Shown here: positions 1 through 7,859 of the stretch, piece by piece | Position numbering within the stretch: the stretch's first letter is position 1 | Layout: the number at the start of each line of letters is the position of its first letter | Origin: Pseudomonadota bacterium | GTDB lineage: Bacteria > Pseudomonadota > Alphaproteobacteria > Rhizobiales > Rhizobiaceae | Direction of reading: 5' to 3' | Assembly: GCA_023390055.1 (NCBI GenBank) | Contig: JAEWDP010000049.1 | Location: forward strand, 1 to 34,153 | Length of the DNA: 34,153 nucleotides | Made by a program: the position numbers and the translations under genes | The notes under the pieces: model-generated | Databases searched by the model: none | Seen by the model: only the letters and a program-made list of their open reading frames with translations | What the model was told of the DNA's origin: nothing

Positions 1-108
1 CATCGACTGCATGATGTCATTGAGCATGTGACAGAAGCTGACTGCGAAAATGATCGGAAACACGGTCATCTCGACCGGTATCGCGGTCTTTGTCGTTACA
101 TCAGCCAT
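1..108 (-). CDS. MFS transporter, fosmidomycin-resistance (Fsr) type, N-terminal fragment
   Basis: Only the first 36 codons lie in the window; the gene continues past position 1. Translation begins MADVTTKTAIPVEMTVFPII and continues into a hydrophobic stretch with the motif SFCHMLNDIMQSM. That resembles the first membrane helix of Fsr-type major facilitator exporters, which have a histidine followed by LND and QS at this point. The start codon is ATG at 108-106, preceded by a good ribosome binding site (GGAGGA on the minus strand, 118-113). The gene is divergent from carB. The family exports drugs such as fosmidomycin across the inner membrane, but the substrate here is inferred only from a short motif. 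Another MFS subfamily is possible. Confidence 0.6.
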   Translation of the reverse strand, partial: MADVTTKTAIPVEMTVFPIIFAVSFCHMLNDIMQSM

Positions 109-444
109 GATATCCTCCACACATCCCGGACTTGAAGACAATTGTCCCGCGTGCCTCCGGTCATACTGCCGGCAGCGTCATATTGTCCATGCCAGCATTG
201 CCGCAAGTGGTACGCCTGATATAATTCCCATTAGGATGGACGAAGATCCCAAAAACTGACGGCGAGAGGCCAATGCGGACATCGAACTGACAATTCCTGT
301 CAATTTGGCCATTTATGGGGTTCCGTTGGCAGTGACATTTGCCTATAAGCCGCGTCTAGCCTCAAAAGACCATGCTCGTTACCCGGCCGGTGATCTTCCA
401 CCCTGGCCGGTTTTTCGCGCAGGCGAGATTAGCGGAAAGAAGCC
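109..444. other. Divergent intergenic region before carB
   Basis: This stretch separates the divergent MFS gene from carB. I see no convincing protein. It holds a short inverted repeat (TGACA-ATTCC-TGTCA near 287-301), an AT-rich TATAAG at 344-349 that could be a -10 element without a clear -35, and a terminator-like hairpin at 383-415 close to the carB start. Confidence 0.5.
383..415 (+). terminator. Terminator-like hairpin in carB leader (possible attenuator)
   Basis: CCGGCCGGTG (383-392) pairs with CACC (399-402) and GGCCGG (405-410), with a two-base bulge and a six-base loop, and is followed by TTTTT (411-415). It has the form of an intrinsic terminator but lies 30 bases upstream of the carB start codon and points toward carB. 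It would therefore stop transcription before the gene unless it is bypassed. Function is inferred from form only. Confidence 0.5.
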
Positions 445-3400
445 ATGCCCAAGCGCCAAGACATCAAATCGATCCTCATCATCGGCGCGGGTCCGATTGT
501 CATCGGGCAGGCATGCGAGTTCGATTATTCAGGAACCCAGGCCTGTAAGGCACTGCGGGAAGAAGGCTACCGGGTCATTCTGGTCAACTCCAACCCGGCC
601 ACGATCATGACCGATCCAGGCCTCGCCGACGCGACCTATGTCGAGCCGATCACGCCTGAAGTTGTCGCCAAGATCATCGCCAAGGAACGCCCCGACGCAC
701 TCCTTCCGACCATGGGCGGACAGACAGCGCTCAACACGGCATTGTCGCTGAAGCGGATGGGCGTTCTCGATCGCTATAATGTCGAAATGATCGGGGCAAA
801 GCCCGCAGCCATCGACAAGGCCGAGGACCGTGCACTGTTTCGTGAGGCGATGGCGAAGATCGGGCTTGAAACACCGCGCTCTATGCTCGCCAATGCGACG
901 GACATCAAGGAAGAGGACCGCGGCGTCCACGAGGCCGAGCGTGCCAAGCTGCGCGAGAGCCTAACGGGTTCGGAGCTCGACAAGGCACTCGACGAACTTG
1001 AAAACAGGTGGAACCTCGGTGAAAGCGACCGCAAGCAGCGGTATATGGCGCATGCGATGGCGATCGCCGCCCAGGCGCTTGATCATGTCGGGCTTCCTGC
1101 CATCATCCGTCCGTCGTTCACGCTTGGTGGAACAGGTGGCGGCATTGCCTACAACCGCTCGGAATTCTTCGAGATTGTCTCAGGAGGCCTCGACGCCTCC
1201 CCCACCACCGAAGTGCTGGTCGAAGAATCTGTTCTCGGCTGGAAGGAATACGAGATGGAGGTGATCCGCGACAATGCGGACAACTGCATCATCATCTGCT
1301 CGATTGAAAATATCGATCCGATGGGCGTCCACACCGGCGATTCGATTACGGTCGCGCCCGCCTTGACGCTGACTGACAAAGAATACCAGATCATGCGCAA
1401 TGCCTCGATCGCGGTTTTGCGCGAAATCGGCGTCGAAACCGGCGGATCTAACGTGCAGTTCGCCGTAAATCCGAAGGATGGCCGCTTAGTCGTCATCGAG
1501 ATGAACCCGCGTGTTTCCCGCTCATCCGCGCTCGCCTCGAAGGCAACCGGCTTCCCGATTGCCAAGATCGCAGCGAAGCTCGCTGTGGGCTACACCCTTG
1601 ACGAACTTGAAAACGACATCACCGGCGGCGCAACCCCGGCCTCCTTCGAGCCATCCATTGACTATGTCGTGACGAAGATCCCGCGTTTTGCCTTCGAAAA
1701 ATTCCCGGGTGCCGGATCAACGCTCACCACGGCCATGAAGTCGGTCGGCGAGGTCATGGCGATCGGGCGTACATTCGCTGAATCATTGCAGAAAGCACTG
1801 CGTGGCCTTGAAACCGGCCTGACAGGTCTCGACGAGATTGAAATTCCTGGTATCGAGGACGGCGAGAACACCAACAATGCCATCCGTGCCGCCATCGGAA
1901 CGCCGACGCCGGATCGTCTGCGCATGGTCGTCCAGGCACTGCGCATGGGCATGTCGGAAGCCGATGTCCACGAAGCGTGCAGGATCGACCCTTGGTTCAT
2001 TGCCCAATTCAAGGCAATCGTTGACCTCGAGGAACGCATCCGCGAACACGGACTTCCAACCGATGCGGAAAATCTTCGCATGCTGAAGGCCACCGGCTTC
2101 TCTGATGCCAGACTGGCAAGTCTTTCCGGCAAGCGACCAAAGGAAGTAGCCGAACTGCGCAATAGTCTGAATGTCCGGCCAGTCTTCAAGCGCATCGATA
2201 CATGTGCTGCCGAATTTGCCTCGCCAACCGCCTATATGTACTCGACCTACGAGACCCCCTTTGTCGGTGAATTGCGCTCCGAGGCACAGATCTCCGCGCG
2301 CAAGAAGGTCGTTATCCTCGGTGGCGGCCCGAACCGTATCGGCCAGGGCATCGAGTTCGACTATTGCTGCTGCCACGCCGCCTTCGCATTGAAGGATGCA
2401 GGCTATGAAGCAATCATGATCAACTGCAACCCCGAAACAGTGTCAACCGACTATGACACCTCGGACCGCCTCTACTTCGAGCCACTCACAGCTGAAGACG
2501 TCATCGAGATCCTGCGAGCCGAACAGGAGAAGGGTGAAGTTGTGGGCGTCATCGTCCAGTTTGGCGGGCAAACACCACTGAAGCTTGCCGAAGCACTCGA
2601 GAAGAACGGGATCCCGATCCTCGGAACGGCACCCGACATGATCGACCTTGCCGAAGATCGTGACCGTTTCCAGAAGCTCTTGATGAAGCTCGACCTCATG
2701 CAGCCGCGCAACGGTATTGCCTATTCGGTCGAACAGGCGCGCCTCGTGGCCGCTGAAATCGGTTTCCCGCTGGTGGTACGCCCCTCCTATGTACTTGGCG
2801 GACGCGCAATGCAGATCATCCATTCGGAAGCGATGCTGCAGACCTACCTGCTCGACACGGTCCCCGAACTGGTTCCCGAAGATATCAAGCAGCGCTATCC
2901 GAACGACAAGACCGGCCAGATCAACACGCTCCTCGGTAAGAACCCGCTTCTGTTTGACAGTTATCTGACCAATGCGGTGGAGATCGATGTCGACGCGCTT
3001 TGCGACGGCGAGAATGTTTTTGTATCCGGCATCATGGAGCACATTGAAGAGGCAGGCATCCATTCGGGAGATTCGGCTTGCTCGCTGCCGCCACGGTCCC
3101 TGTCAAAGGAGATGATCGACGAACTGGAGCGCCAGACCGCAGCACTGGCCAAGGCGCTTCATGTCGGTGGGCTGATGAACGTCCAGTACGCCATCAAGGA
3201 TGACACGATCTACGTGCTTGAAGTCAATCCGCGCGCCTCTCGGACCGTTCCCTTCGTTGCCAAGACCGTCGGGACACCGATCGCAAAGATCGCCGCCCGC
3301 ATCATGACCGGTGAAAAGCTGGATGCGGCTATAGCCGCCTATGGCGAAAAGCCTGATCCGCGCAATCTGAAGCACATAGCGGTCAAGGAGGCGGTCTTCC

Positions 3401-3930
3401 CGTTCGCACGCTTCCCTGGCGTCGACATCCTGCTTGGGCCGGAGATGCGTTCGACTGGCGAGGTAATTGGCCTCGACACCGATTTTGCACTCGCCTTCGC
3501 AAAGTCACAGCTTGGTGCCGGTGTCGAGTTACCACGTGACGGCACGGTTTTCGTGTCTGTTCGTGACGAGGACAAGGTTCGTGTCCTGCCGGCCATCAAG
3601 ATCCTGACCGAAATCGGTTTCAAGGTCCTGGCAACTGGCGGCACGCAGCGTTTCCTGGCCGAACAGGGCATTGAGGCAACAAAGATCAACAAGGTTCAAG
3701 AAGGTCGCCCCCACATCGAGGACGCGATCCGAAACCGCCAGGTCCAGCTTGTCATCAACACGACCGACAGCAACAAGGCGATCTCGGATTCCAAGTCGCT
3801 TCGCCGGGCGACGCTGATGCAGAGAGTTCCCTATTACACCACCATGGCTGGTGCCGAGGCTGCTGCCATGGCAATCCGCGCGCTGAAGGCCGGAAACCTC
3901 GAGGTCCGGCCGTTGCAGAGCTATTTCTGA
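445..3930 (+). CDS. carB: Carbamoyl-phosphate synthase large subunit
   Basis: CarB makes carbamoyl phosphate from bicarbonate, two ATP and ammonia supplied by the CarA glutaminase, feeding pyrimidine and arginine synthesis in the cytoplasm. The 1161-residue product shows the duplicated layout of the family: two halves, each with a Rossmann-like pre-ATP-grasp domain (GAGPIVIGQACEFDYSG near residue 14; GGGPNRIGQGIEFDYCC near 630) and an ATP-grasp domain (IIRPSFTLGGTGGG; VVRPSYVLGGRAM). An MGS-like allosteric domain sits at the C terminus (VLATGGTQRFL). It is longer than the E. coli enzyme (about 1073) because of a charged insertion around residues 150-205, as in rhizobial homologues. The start ATG at 445 follows a GAAAGAAG ribosome site. 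carA is not in the window. Confidence 0.97.
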   Translation: MPKRQDIKSILIIGAGPIVIGQACEFDYSGTQACKALREEGYRVILVNSNPATIMTDPGLADATYVEPITPEVVAKIIAKERPDALLPTMGGQTALNTALSLKRMGVLDRYNVEMIGAKPAAIDKAEDRALFREAMAKIGLETPRSMLANATDIKEEDRGVHEAERAKLRESLTGSELDKALDELENRWNLGESDRKQRYMAHAMAIAAQALDHVGLPAIIRPSFTLGGTGGGIAYNRSEFFEIVSGGLDASPTTEVLVEESVLGWKEYEMEVIRDNADNCIIICSIENIDPMGVHTGDSITVAPALTLTDKEYQIMRNASIAVLREIGVETGGSNVQFAVNPKDGRLVVIEMNPRVSRSSALASKATGFPIAKIAAKLAVGYTLDELENDITGGATPASFEPSIDYVVTKIPRFAFEKFPGAGSTLTTAMKSVGEVMAIGRTFAESLQKALRGLETGLTGLDEIEIPGIEDGENTNNAIRAAIGTPTPDRLRMVVQALRMGMSEADVHEACRIDPWFIAQFKAIVDLEERIREHGLPTDAENLRMLKATGFSDARLASLSGKRPKEVAELRNSLNVRPVFKRIDTCAAEFASPTAYMYSTYETPFVGELRSEAQISARKKVVILGGGPNRIGQGIEFDYCCCHAAFALKDAGYEAIMINCNPETVSTDYDTSDRLYFEPLTAEDVIEILRAEQEKGEVVGVIVQFGGQTPLKLAEALEKNGIPILGTAPDMIDLAEDRDRFQKLLMKLDLMQPRNGIAYSVEQARLVAAEIGFPLVVRPSYVLGGRAMQIIHSEAMLQTYLLDTVPELVPEDIKQRYPNDKTGQINTLLGKNPLLFDSYLTNAVEIDVDALCDGENVFVSGIMEHIEEAGIHSGDSACSLPPRSLSKEMIDELERQTAALAKALHVGGLMNVQYAIKDDTIYVLEVNPRASRTVPFVAKTVGTPIAKIAARIMTGEKLDAAIAAYGEKPDPRNLKHIAVKEAVFPFARFPGVDILLGPEMRSTGEVIGLDTDFALAFAKSQLGAGVELPRDGTVFVSVRDEDKVRVLPAIKILTEIGFKVLATGGTQRFLAEQGIEATKINKVQEGRPHIEDAIRNRQVQLVINTTDSNKAISDSKSLRRATLMQRVPYYTTMAGAEAAAMAIRALKAGNLEVRPLQSYF

Positions 3931-3951
3931 ACATCTCATGGACGAAATTGC

Positions 3952-3980
3952 AGCCGGTTGACGAAAGTCGACCGGCTTTT
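3952..3980 (+). terminator. Intrinsic terminator of carB
   Basis: AGCCGGTTGAC (3952-3962) and GTCGACCGGCT (3967-3977) form an 11-pair stem (one U-G pair) closed by a GAAA tetraloop and followed by TTTT, 22 bases after the carB stop codon. Confidence 0.8.
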
Positions 3981-4541
3981 CGTTACCATGGAGACCGGTC
4001 TTCCAAAGGCGAGATCATGCAATCCAGGAACGCAAAACGCATGGCCGGTAACCGGTTGCAAAAAGCGGTCTCTCGGCATGTTCACGACCATGAGGGGGCC
4101 ATATCGCGATCGCGGCGCCATCCGCTTCATTGAATTTTCTCCGGGAAGAATGCGCCTCCAGGAAATTCGGATCAACCATTTGCAGGATCGCAATCCATCA
4201 TCACGCTCAGTCCCAATCAGGTGTATACCGGTTGGACTGAACCACACTGAGGTCGACTGACGACAAGGTCAAAGACCATCAATCCTGCATATTGTTTGAG
4301 CGCTATCCCAATTAGTAAATTCTTGTATATAGCGGAAAGCCCCGGTGCCCGGTTCACGAAACATCAAAACTCCTCATTTGTGGGGAGCCATTGTCGCTTG
4401 ATGGCGAAATTGCTGGAAATTGCTAAACGTAATCTGCTATAGTCTTGGAAATTTTGATGTGTTGATGGTTCCGGAGTTTCACTCCGGAACCTGTTTCTTT
4501 TTGTGGCCGCGGTTTGGTGGTCGCTGGTGAAGGACGAGGAA
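3981..4541. other. 560-base gap between carB and greA
   Basis: No recognisable protein. Frames are open on both strands in 3936-4260 (about 100 codons), but their translations look compositionally random and resemble no family I know. The second half (4265-4466) is clearly more AT-rich than its surroundings, for example around 4310-4340 and 4400-4460, and probably contains the greA promoter. I could not pick a convincing -35/-10 pair. The gap ends in the hairpin at 4467-4502. Confidence 0.5.
4467..4502 (+). terminator. Terminator-like hairpin in greA leader
   Basis: GGTTCCGGAGT (4467-4477) and ACTCCGGAACC (4481-4491) form a perfect 11-pair stem with a three-base TTC loop. The U-rich run TGTTTCTTTTT (4492-4502) follows. 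It points toward greA and ends 39 bases before its ATG. The carB transcript already has its own terminator, so this one more likely acts on RNA started in the gap. Confidence 0.65.
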
Positions 4542-5018
4542 ATGGTCGAGAAGGTACCTATGACGCAGAACGGCTTTACCCAGTTGCAGGAGGAACTGCG
4601 CTGGCGCCAGCAGGAGGAGCGTCCGCGCATCATTGAGGCAATTGCGGAGGCCCGTGCACACGGAGATCTTTCCGAAAATGCCGAATACCATGCAGCCAAG
4701 GAGGCCCAGAGCCTCAATGAGGGCCGCATAACCGAGCTCGAGGACCTGACTGCCCGCGCCGAAGTGATCGATCTGTCAAAAATGTCCGGCTCGAAGATCA
4801 AGTTTGGTGCTACCGTCAAGCTTGTCGACGAAGACACCGACGAAGAAAAGATCTACCAGATCGTTGGCGACCAGGAAGCCGACGTGAAAGCTGGCCGTAT
4901 CTCACTTTCCTCGCCGATTGCGCGCGCCATGATCGGCAAGGAAGTCGGCGACAGCATCGAGGTCAATGCGCCAGGCGGCTCCAGAGGATACGAGATACTT
5001 GCAGTCAGTTGGGGCTGA
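4542..5018 (+). CDS. greA: Transcription elongation factor GreA
   Basis: GreA binds the RNA polymerase secondary channel and stimulates cleavage of backtracked transcripts. The 158-residue product has the two expected parts. An N-terminal antiparallel coiled coil (about residues 8-75) carries the family signature HGDLSENAEYHAAKE, whose D-x-x-E-N acidic tip is intact. A C-terminal FKBP-like domain (about 80-158) ends in YEILAVSWG. I chose the ATG at 4542 (MVEKVPMTQ): it follows AGGACGAGGA directly and matches the usual alphaproteobacterial N terminus. An upstream in-frame GTG at 4503 would add 13 residues and has no ribosome site. The next gene, lpcC, follows after 9 bases, so the two are probably co-transcribed. 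Confidence 0.96.
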   Translation: MVEKVPMTQNGFTQLQEELRWRQQEERPRIIEAIAEARAHGDLSENAEYHAAKEAQSLNEGRITELEDLTARAEVIDLSKMSGSKIKFGATVKLVDEDTDEEKIYQIVGDQEADVKAGRISLSSPIARAMIGKEVGDSIEVNAPGGSRGYEILAVSWG

Positions 5019-5027
5019 CGGTCCCTA

Positions 5028-6077
5028 TTGAGCACGCTCAAGGACATCACCGTTATCGCGCCGCACTTCAAGCGGCGCCTTTCTGGTGTGACATCCACGG
5101 TTATCCAGCTTATTCCCGAACAGGTAAGGCTGGGGCGAGGCATAGTAACGCTCGGCCCGGGCTTGCCCGATGGCCTTCCGAAAATGCGCTGGTGGCAATT
5201 GCCGGCACTGTGGGGAAGGCCTCACGGCGCACGCCATCGGATATGGCACGCGCGTCGCAACAGCGAGATGCTTCCCGGGATCTTCCTGAAGTCGGTATTG
5301 CGCATGCCTGTGAGGCTGCTTTTCACCTCTGCAGCACAGCGCCACCATTCACGTTATACAAAATGGTTGATCCGCAGGATGGATGGCGTTGTCGCCACAA
5401 GCGCAAGGTCGGGTTCGTTCCTGGAAGTGTTCCACACTGTCATTCGCCATGGCGTGGACCTGAATGTCTTCCACCCTCCACAGACGGACAATGATACCAT
5501 TGCCGAGACCGGCCTTCCTGGACGGTATCTTGTCGGCTGCTTTGGTCGCATTCGTCACCAGAAGGGTACCGATCTGTTCGTCCGTGCAATGATCGAACTG
5601 CTGCCGCGATATCCCGACTGGACCGCTGTGGTTTGTGGACGGGTGACAGCCGAGCATCGCGCATTCGCCGATGAGTTGAAGGCGAAGGTAGATCTCGCCG
5701 GCCTTTCCGACAGAATCCATTTTCTCGGTGAAGTGGACGATATCAAGCCGTGGTATCGGCGCCTTAGTCTCTATGTCGCTCCGTCGCGCAACGAGGGGTT
5801 TGGACTGACCCCCCTGGAGGCGATGGCCTCTGAAACAGCCGTAGTCGCCAGTGATGCGGGTGCCTATGCAGAGCAGATCGTTTCAGGAAAAACCGGAATG
5901 GTGGTTCCCGCTTCGGATTATACCGGGCTTCGTGACGCGATTGCGCCTTATCTGGCCGACCCTGCCCTTGTACGCGCTCATGGCCGACAGGGGCTGGACC
6001 ACGTCAGGAAAAACTTTGCACTTACCAATGAGGCCACGGCCCTTGAGGACGTTTATGAGCGGATCTTGAACCGCTGA
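5028..6077 (+). CDS. lpcC: LPS core mannosyltransferase LpcC/LpsB (GT4 family)
   Basis: Predicted GT-B glycosyltransferase of 349 residues that adds the first sugar (mannose in Rhizobium leguminosarum LpcC; LpsB is the Sinorhizobium meliloti orthologue) to the inner Kdo of lipid A on the cytoplasmic face of the inner membrane. Diagnostic N-terminal sequence is APHFKRRLSGVTSTVIQL, then WHARRN (residues 73-78). The nucleotide-sugar site is in the C-terminal half: GRIRHQKGTDLF near 173 and the E-x7-E motif EGFGLTPLE at 256-264. The start is TTG at 5028 with only a weak ribosome site (GACGG); it gives the expected N-terminal length. The gene lies 9 bases after greA, as in S. meliloti, but the lpsEDC genes usual between lpsB and lrp in S. 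meliloti are absent. Confidence 0.88.
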   Translation: MSTLKDITVIAPHFKRRLSGVTSTVIQLIPEQVRLGRGIVTLGPGLPDGLPKMRWWQLPALWGRPHGARHRIWHARRNSEMLPGIFLKSVLRMPVRLLFTSAAQRHHSRYTKWLIRRMDGVVATSARSGSFLEVFHTVIRHGVDLNVFHPPQTDNDTIAETGLPGRYLVGCFGRIRHQKGTDLFVRAMIELLPRYPDWTAVVCGRVTAEHRAFADELKAKVDLAGLSDRIHFLGEVDDIKPWYRRLSLYVAPSRNEGFGLTPLEAMASETAVVASDAGAYAEQIVSGKTGMVVPASDYTGLRDAIAPYLADPALVRAHGRQGLDHVRKNFALTNEATALEDVYERILNR

Positions 6078-6090
6078 GCACACGGCTCGT

Positions 6091-6112
6091 CCGGGGGCTC
6101 CCGGTTACTTTT
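6091..6112 (+). terminator. Weak terminator after lpcC
   Basis: CCGGG (6091-6095), loop GGCT, CCCGG (6100-6104), then TTACTTTT. Short stem but correctly placed, 14 bases after the lpcC stop and before the convergent lrp end. Confidence 0.4.
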
Positions 6113-6175
6113 CCAAAGCAGGCCGTAAAGGCCCTTTCTTTCACGCAAGTGCCTGGGTCTTGAACCTCAAGCCGT

Positions 6176-6655
6176 TCAGATTTCAACAAGCCCCAATTGC
6201 TTGACCTGGCGGATGGTCAGCATCGTGCGCACGGTATCGACATGCTCGTCGGCCGTGAGAACCTCGATGACGAAATTCTGGAAAACGGTCAGGTTTTCTG
6301 CCGAGCAGCGCAAAAGAAAATCACTTTCGCCGGAAACCATCCATGCCTCGCGGACAATCGGCCATTTCCCAACCTGGGCGGCGAAGGATCTCAAATCTGG
6401 ATCCGATTGCCGCTTCAATCCGACCATGCAGAAGGCGACCAGATTGTAGCCAAGCTTTGGACCATTGAGGAGCGCATGATAGCCCTCGATGATTCCTGTC
6501 TCTTCCAGCTTGCGGACCCGCCGCAGGCATGGTGGCGCAGAAATGCCGACTCGCTCCGCAAGCTCGACATTGGTTATGCGTCCATCGCGCTGCAATTCGC
6601 GCAGTATCTTGATATCTATGGCGTCCAGTTCGGCCCGAAACACTGCCATCCCCAT
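6176..6655 (-). CDS. lrp: Lrp/AsnC family transcriptional regulator
   Basis: Leucine-responsive-type regulator of about 159 residues. The N-terminal winged helix-turn-helix reads LDAIDIKILRELQRDGRITN, followed by the recognition region LAERVGISAPPCLRRVRKLE. The C-terminal RAM (effector-binding) domain contains GYNLVAFCMVGL and ends TMLTIRQVKQLGLVEI. Such proteins form octamers that respond to amino acids. The start is uncertain. ATG at 6655 and ATG at 6649 are both possible, neither with a strong ribosome site; the family N terminus favours one of these over the longer open frame that extends upstream. It is divergent from trxB, an order also seen in S. meliloti (lrp, trxB, lsrB). Confidence 0.9.
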   Translation of the reverse strand: MGMAVFRAELDAIDIKILRELQRDGRITNVELAERVGISAPPCLRRVRKLEETGIIEGYHALLNGPKLGYNLVAFCMVGLKRQSDPDLRSFAAQVGKWPIVREAWMVSGESDFLLRCSAENLTVFQNFVIEVLTADEHVDTVRTMLTIRQVKQLGLVEI

Positions 6656-6722
6656 CGGTTGTTGCGAAGCTTTTAGCCAAATGTGCATCGAACGCAAGGA
6701 TCGTACTGTGCATATTCGCGTC

Positions 6723-6743
6723 GGCATGCCAACAGATCTGTTG
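6723..6743. promoter_or_regulatory. Overlapping palindromes between lrp and trxB
   Basis: GGCATGCC (6723-6730) runs directly into the perfect 14-base palindrome CAACAGATCTGTTG (6730-6743), in the 220-base divergent region between lrp and trxB. Lrp-type proteins bind imperfect inverted repeats of about 15 bases and often autoregulate, so this is a candidate operator. No binding evidence is visible. Confidence 0.35.
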
Positions 6744-6875
6744 TTAACGCAAGGCTGCCCTTGATGTAATGCATAGATCAATCTTAAATGTTGCGGCAAA
6801 AGCGGCAAATCGTGATCCAACTCTTATATGAGGCACGCGCGACCGCGCTACGATCTGTCTCTGAAAGGAACGGCA

Positions 6876-7850
6876 ATGTCTGCCCGCCACACCGAAGTTC
6901 TCATTATTGGCTCTGGCCCCGCCGGCTACACTGCCGCCATCTATGCCGCCCGGGCAATGTTGAAGCCCGTGCTCATTGCCGGCATGGAACAGGGTGGCCA
7001 ACTGATGATCACGACAGACGTCGAGAACTATCCAGGTTTCGCCGATCCGATCCAGGGACCGTGGCTGATGGAGCAGATGCTGAACCAGGCCACCCATGTC
7101 GGCACCGAAATCGTCAACGATCTTGTCACCGAGGTCGAACTGTCGCGCCGTCCCTTCACGGTCAGGACCGATTCGGGAACGCTATGGACCGCTGACACGC
7201 TGATCATTGCCACCGGCGCCCGGGCAAAATGGCTCGGCATAGAGAGCGAACAGCGTTTTCAGGGGTTTGGCGTGTCAGCCTGTGCGACGTGCGATGGCTT
7301 CTTCTACCGCAACAAGGATGTCATTGTCGTTGGCGGCGGCAACTCAGCGGTCGAAGAGGCACTCTATCTCTCAAACATTGCTCGAAACGTCACGGTCGTG
7401 CACCGTCGTGACAGCTTCCGTTCGGAAAAGATCCTTTCAGAACGACTTCTCCAGCGCCCAAACGTGAAGGTGATGTGGAATACGGAAATTGCTGAAATCG
7501 TCGGTGAGCCTGCCAGGCCACCGATGCCACCATCGGTAAACGGGGTGCGGTTGCGCGATACAATTACGGGCACAATCAGCGACCAGACAATTGACGGTGT
7601 CTTTATTGCCATCGGTCATGCTCCGGCTGTCGAACTGTTCAAGGACACGCTCAAGATGAAGTCGAATGGCTATCTCTGGACAGCGCCCGATTCGACCGCA
7701 ACAAGCATACCCGGCGTATTTGCAGCCGGCGACGTCACCGACGACATCTTCCGTCAGGCAGTCACCGCCGCCGGCATGGGGTGCATGGCCGCCCTCGAGG
7801 CAGAACGTTATCTTGCAGGCGTCCAGCCAATCGCCGAAGCCGCGGAGTGA
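6876..7850 (+). CDS. trxB: Thioredoxin reductase
   Basis: Cytoplasmic FAD/NADPH flavoenzyme (324 residues) that reduces thioredoxin. It shows the N-terminal FAD site GSGPAGYTAAIYAARA (12-27), the redox-active disulfide CATC at 136-139, the NADPH site VGGGNSAVEEALYL right after it, and the C-terminal FAD motif IPGVFAAGDVTDD. All are intact and the length is normal. The start ATG at 6876 (MSARHTEVLIIG) follows AAGGAA. An in-frame start 48 bases upstream lacks a ribosome site. lsrB follows after 9 bases, so trxB and lsrB probably form one transcript, linking thiol redox control with the regulator. Confidence 0.96.
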   Translation: MSARHTEVLIIGSGPAGYTAAIYAARAMLKPVLIAGMEQGGQLMITTDVENYPGFADPIQGPWLMEQMLNQATHVGTEIVNDLVTEVELSRRPFTVRTDSGTLWTADTLIIATGARAKWLGIESEQRFQGFGVSACATCDGFFYRNKDVIVVGGGNSAVEEALYLSNIARNVTVVHRRDSFRSEKILSERLLQRPNVKVMWNTEIAEIVGEPARPPMPPSVNGVRLRDTITGTISDQTIDGVFIAIGHAPAVELFKDTLKMKSNGYLWTAPDSTATSIPGVFAAGDVTDDIFRQAVTAAGMGCMAALEAERYLAGVQPIAEAAE

Positions 7851-7859
7851 TATATTAGC

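Noticed and set aside
3936..4260. Overlapping open frames of about 100 codons on both strands between carB and greA
   Set aside because: They overlap the carB terminator, have no good ribosome site, and their translations resemble no family. Opposing frames of equal quality suggest chance openness.
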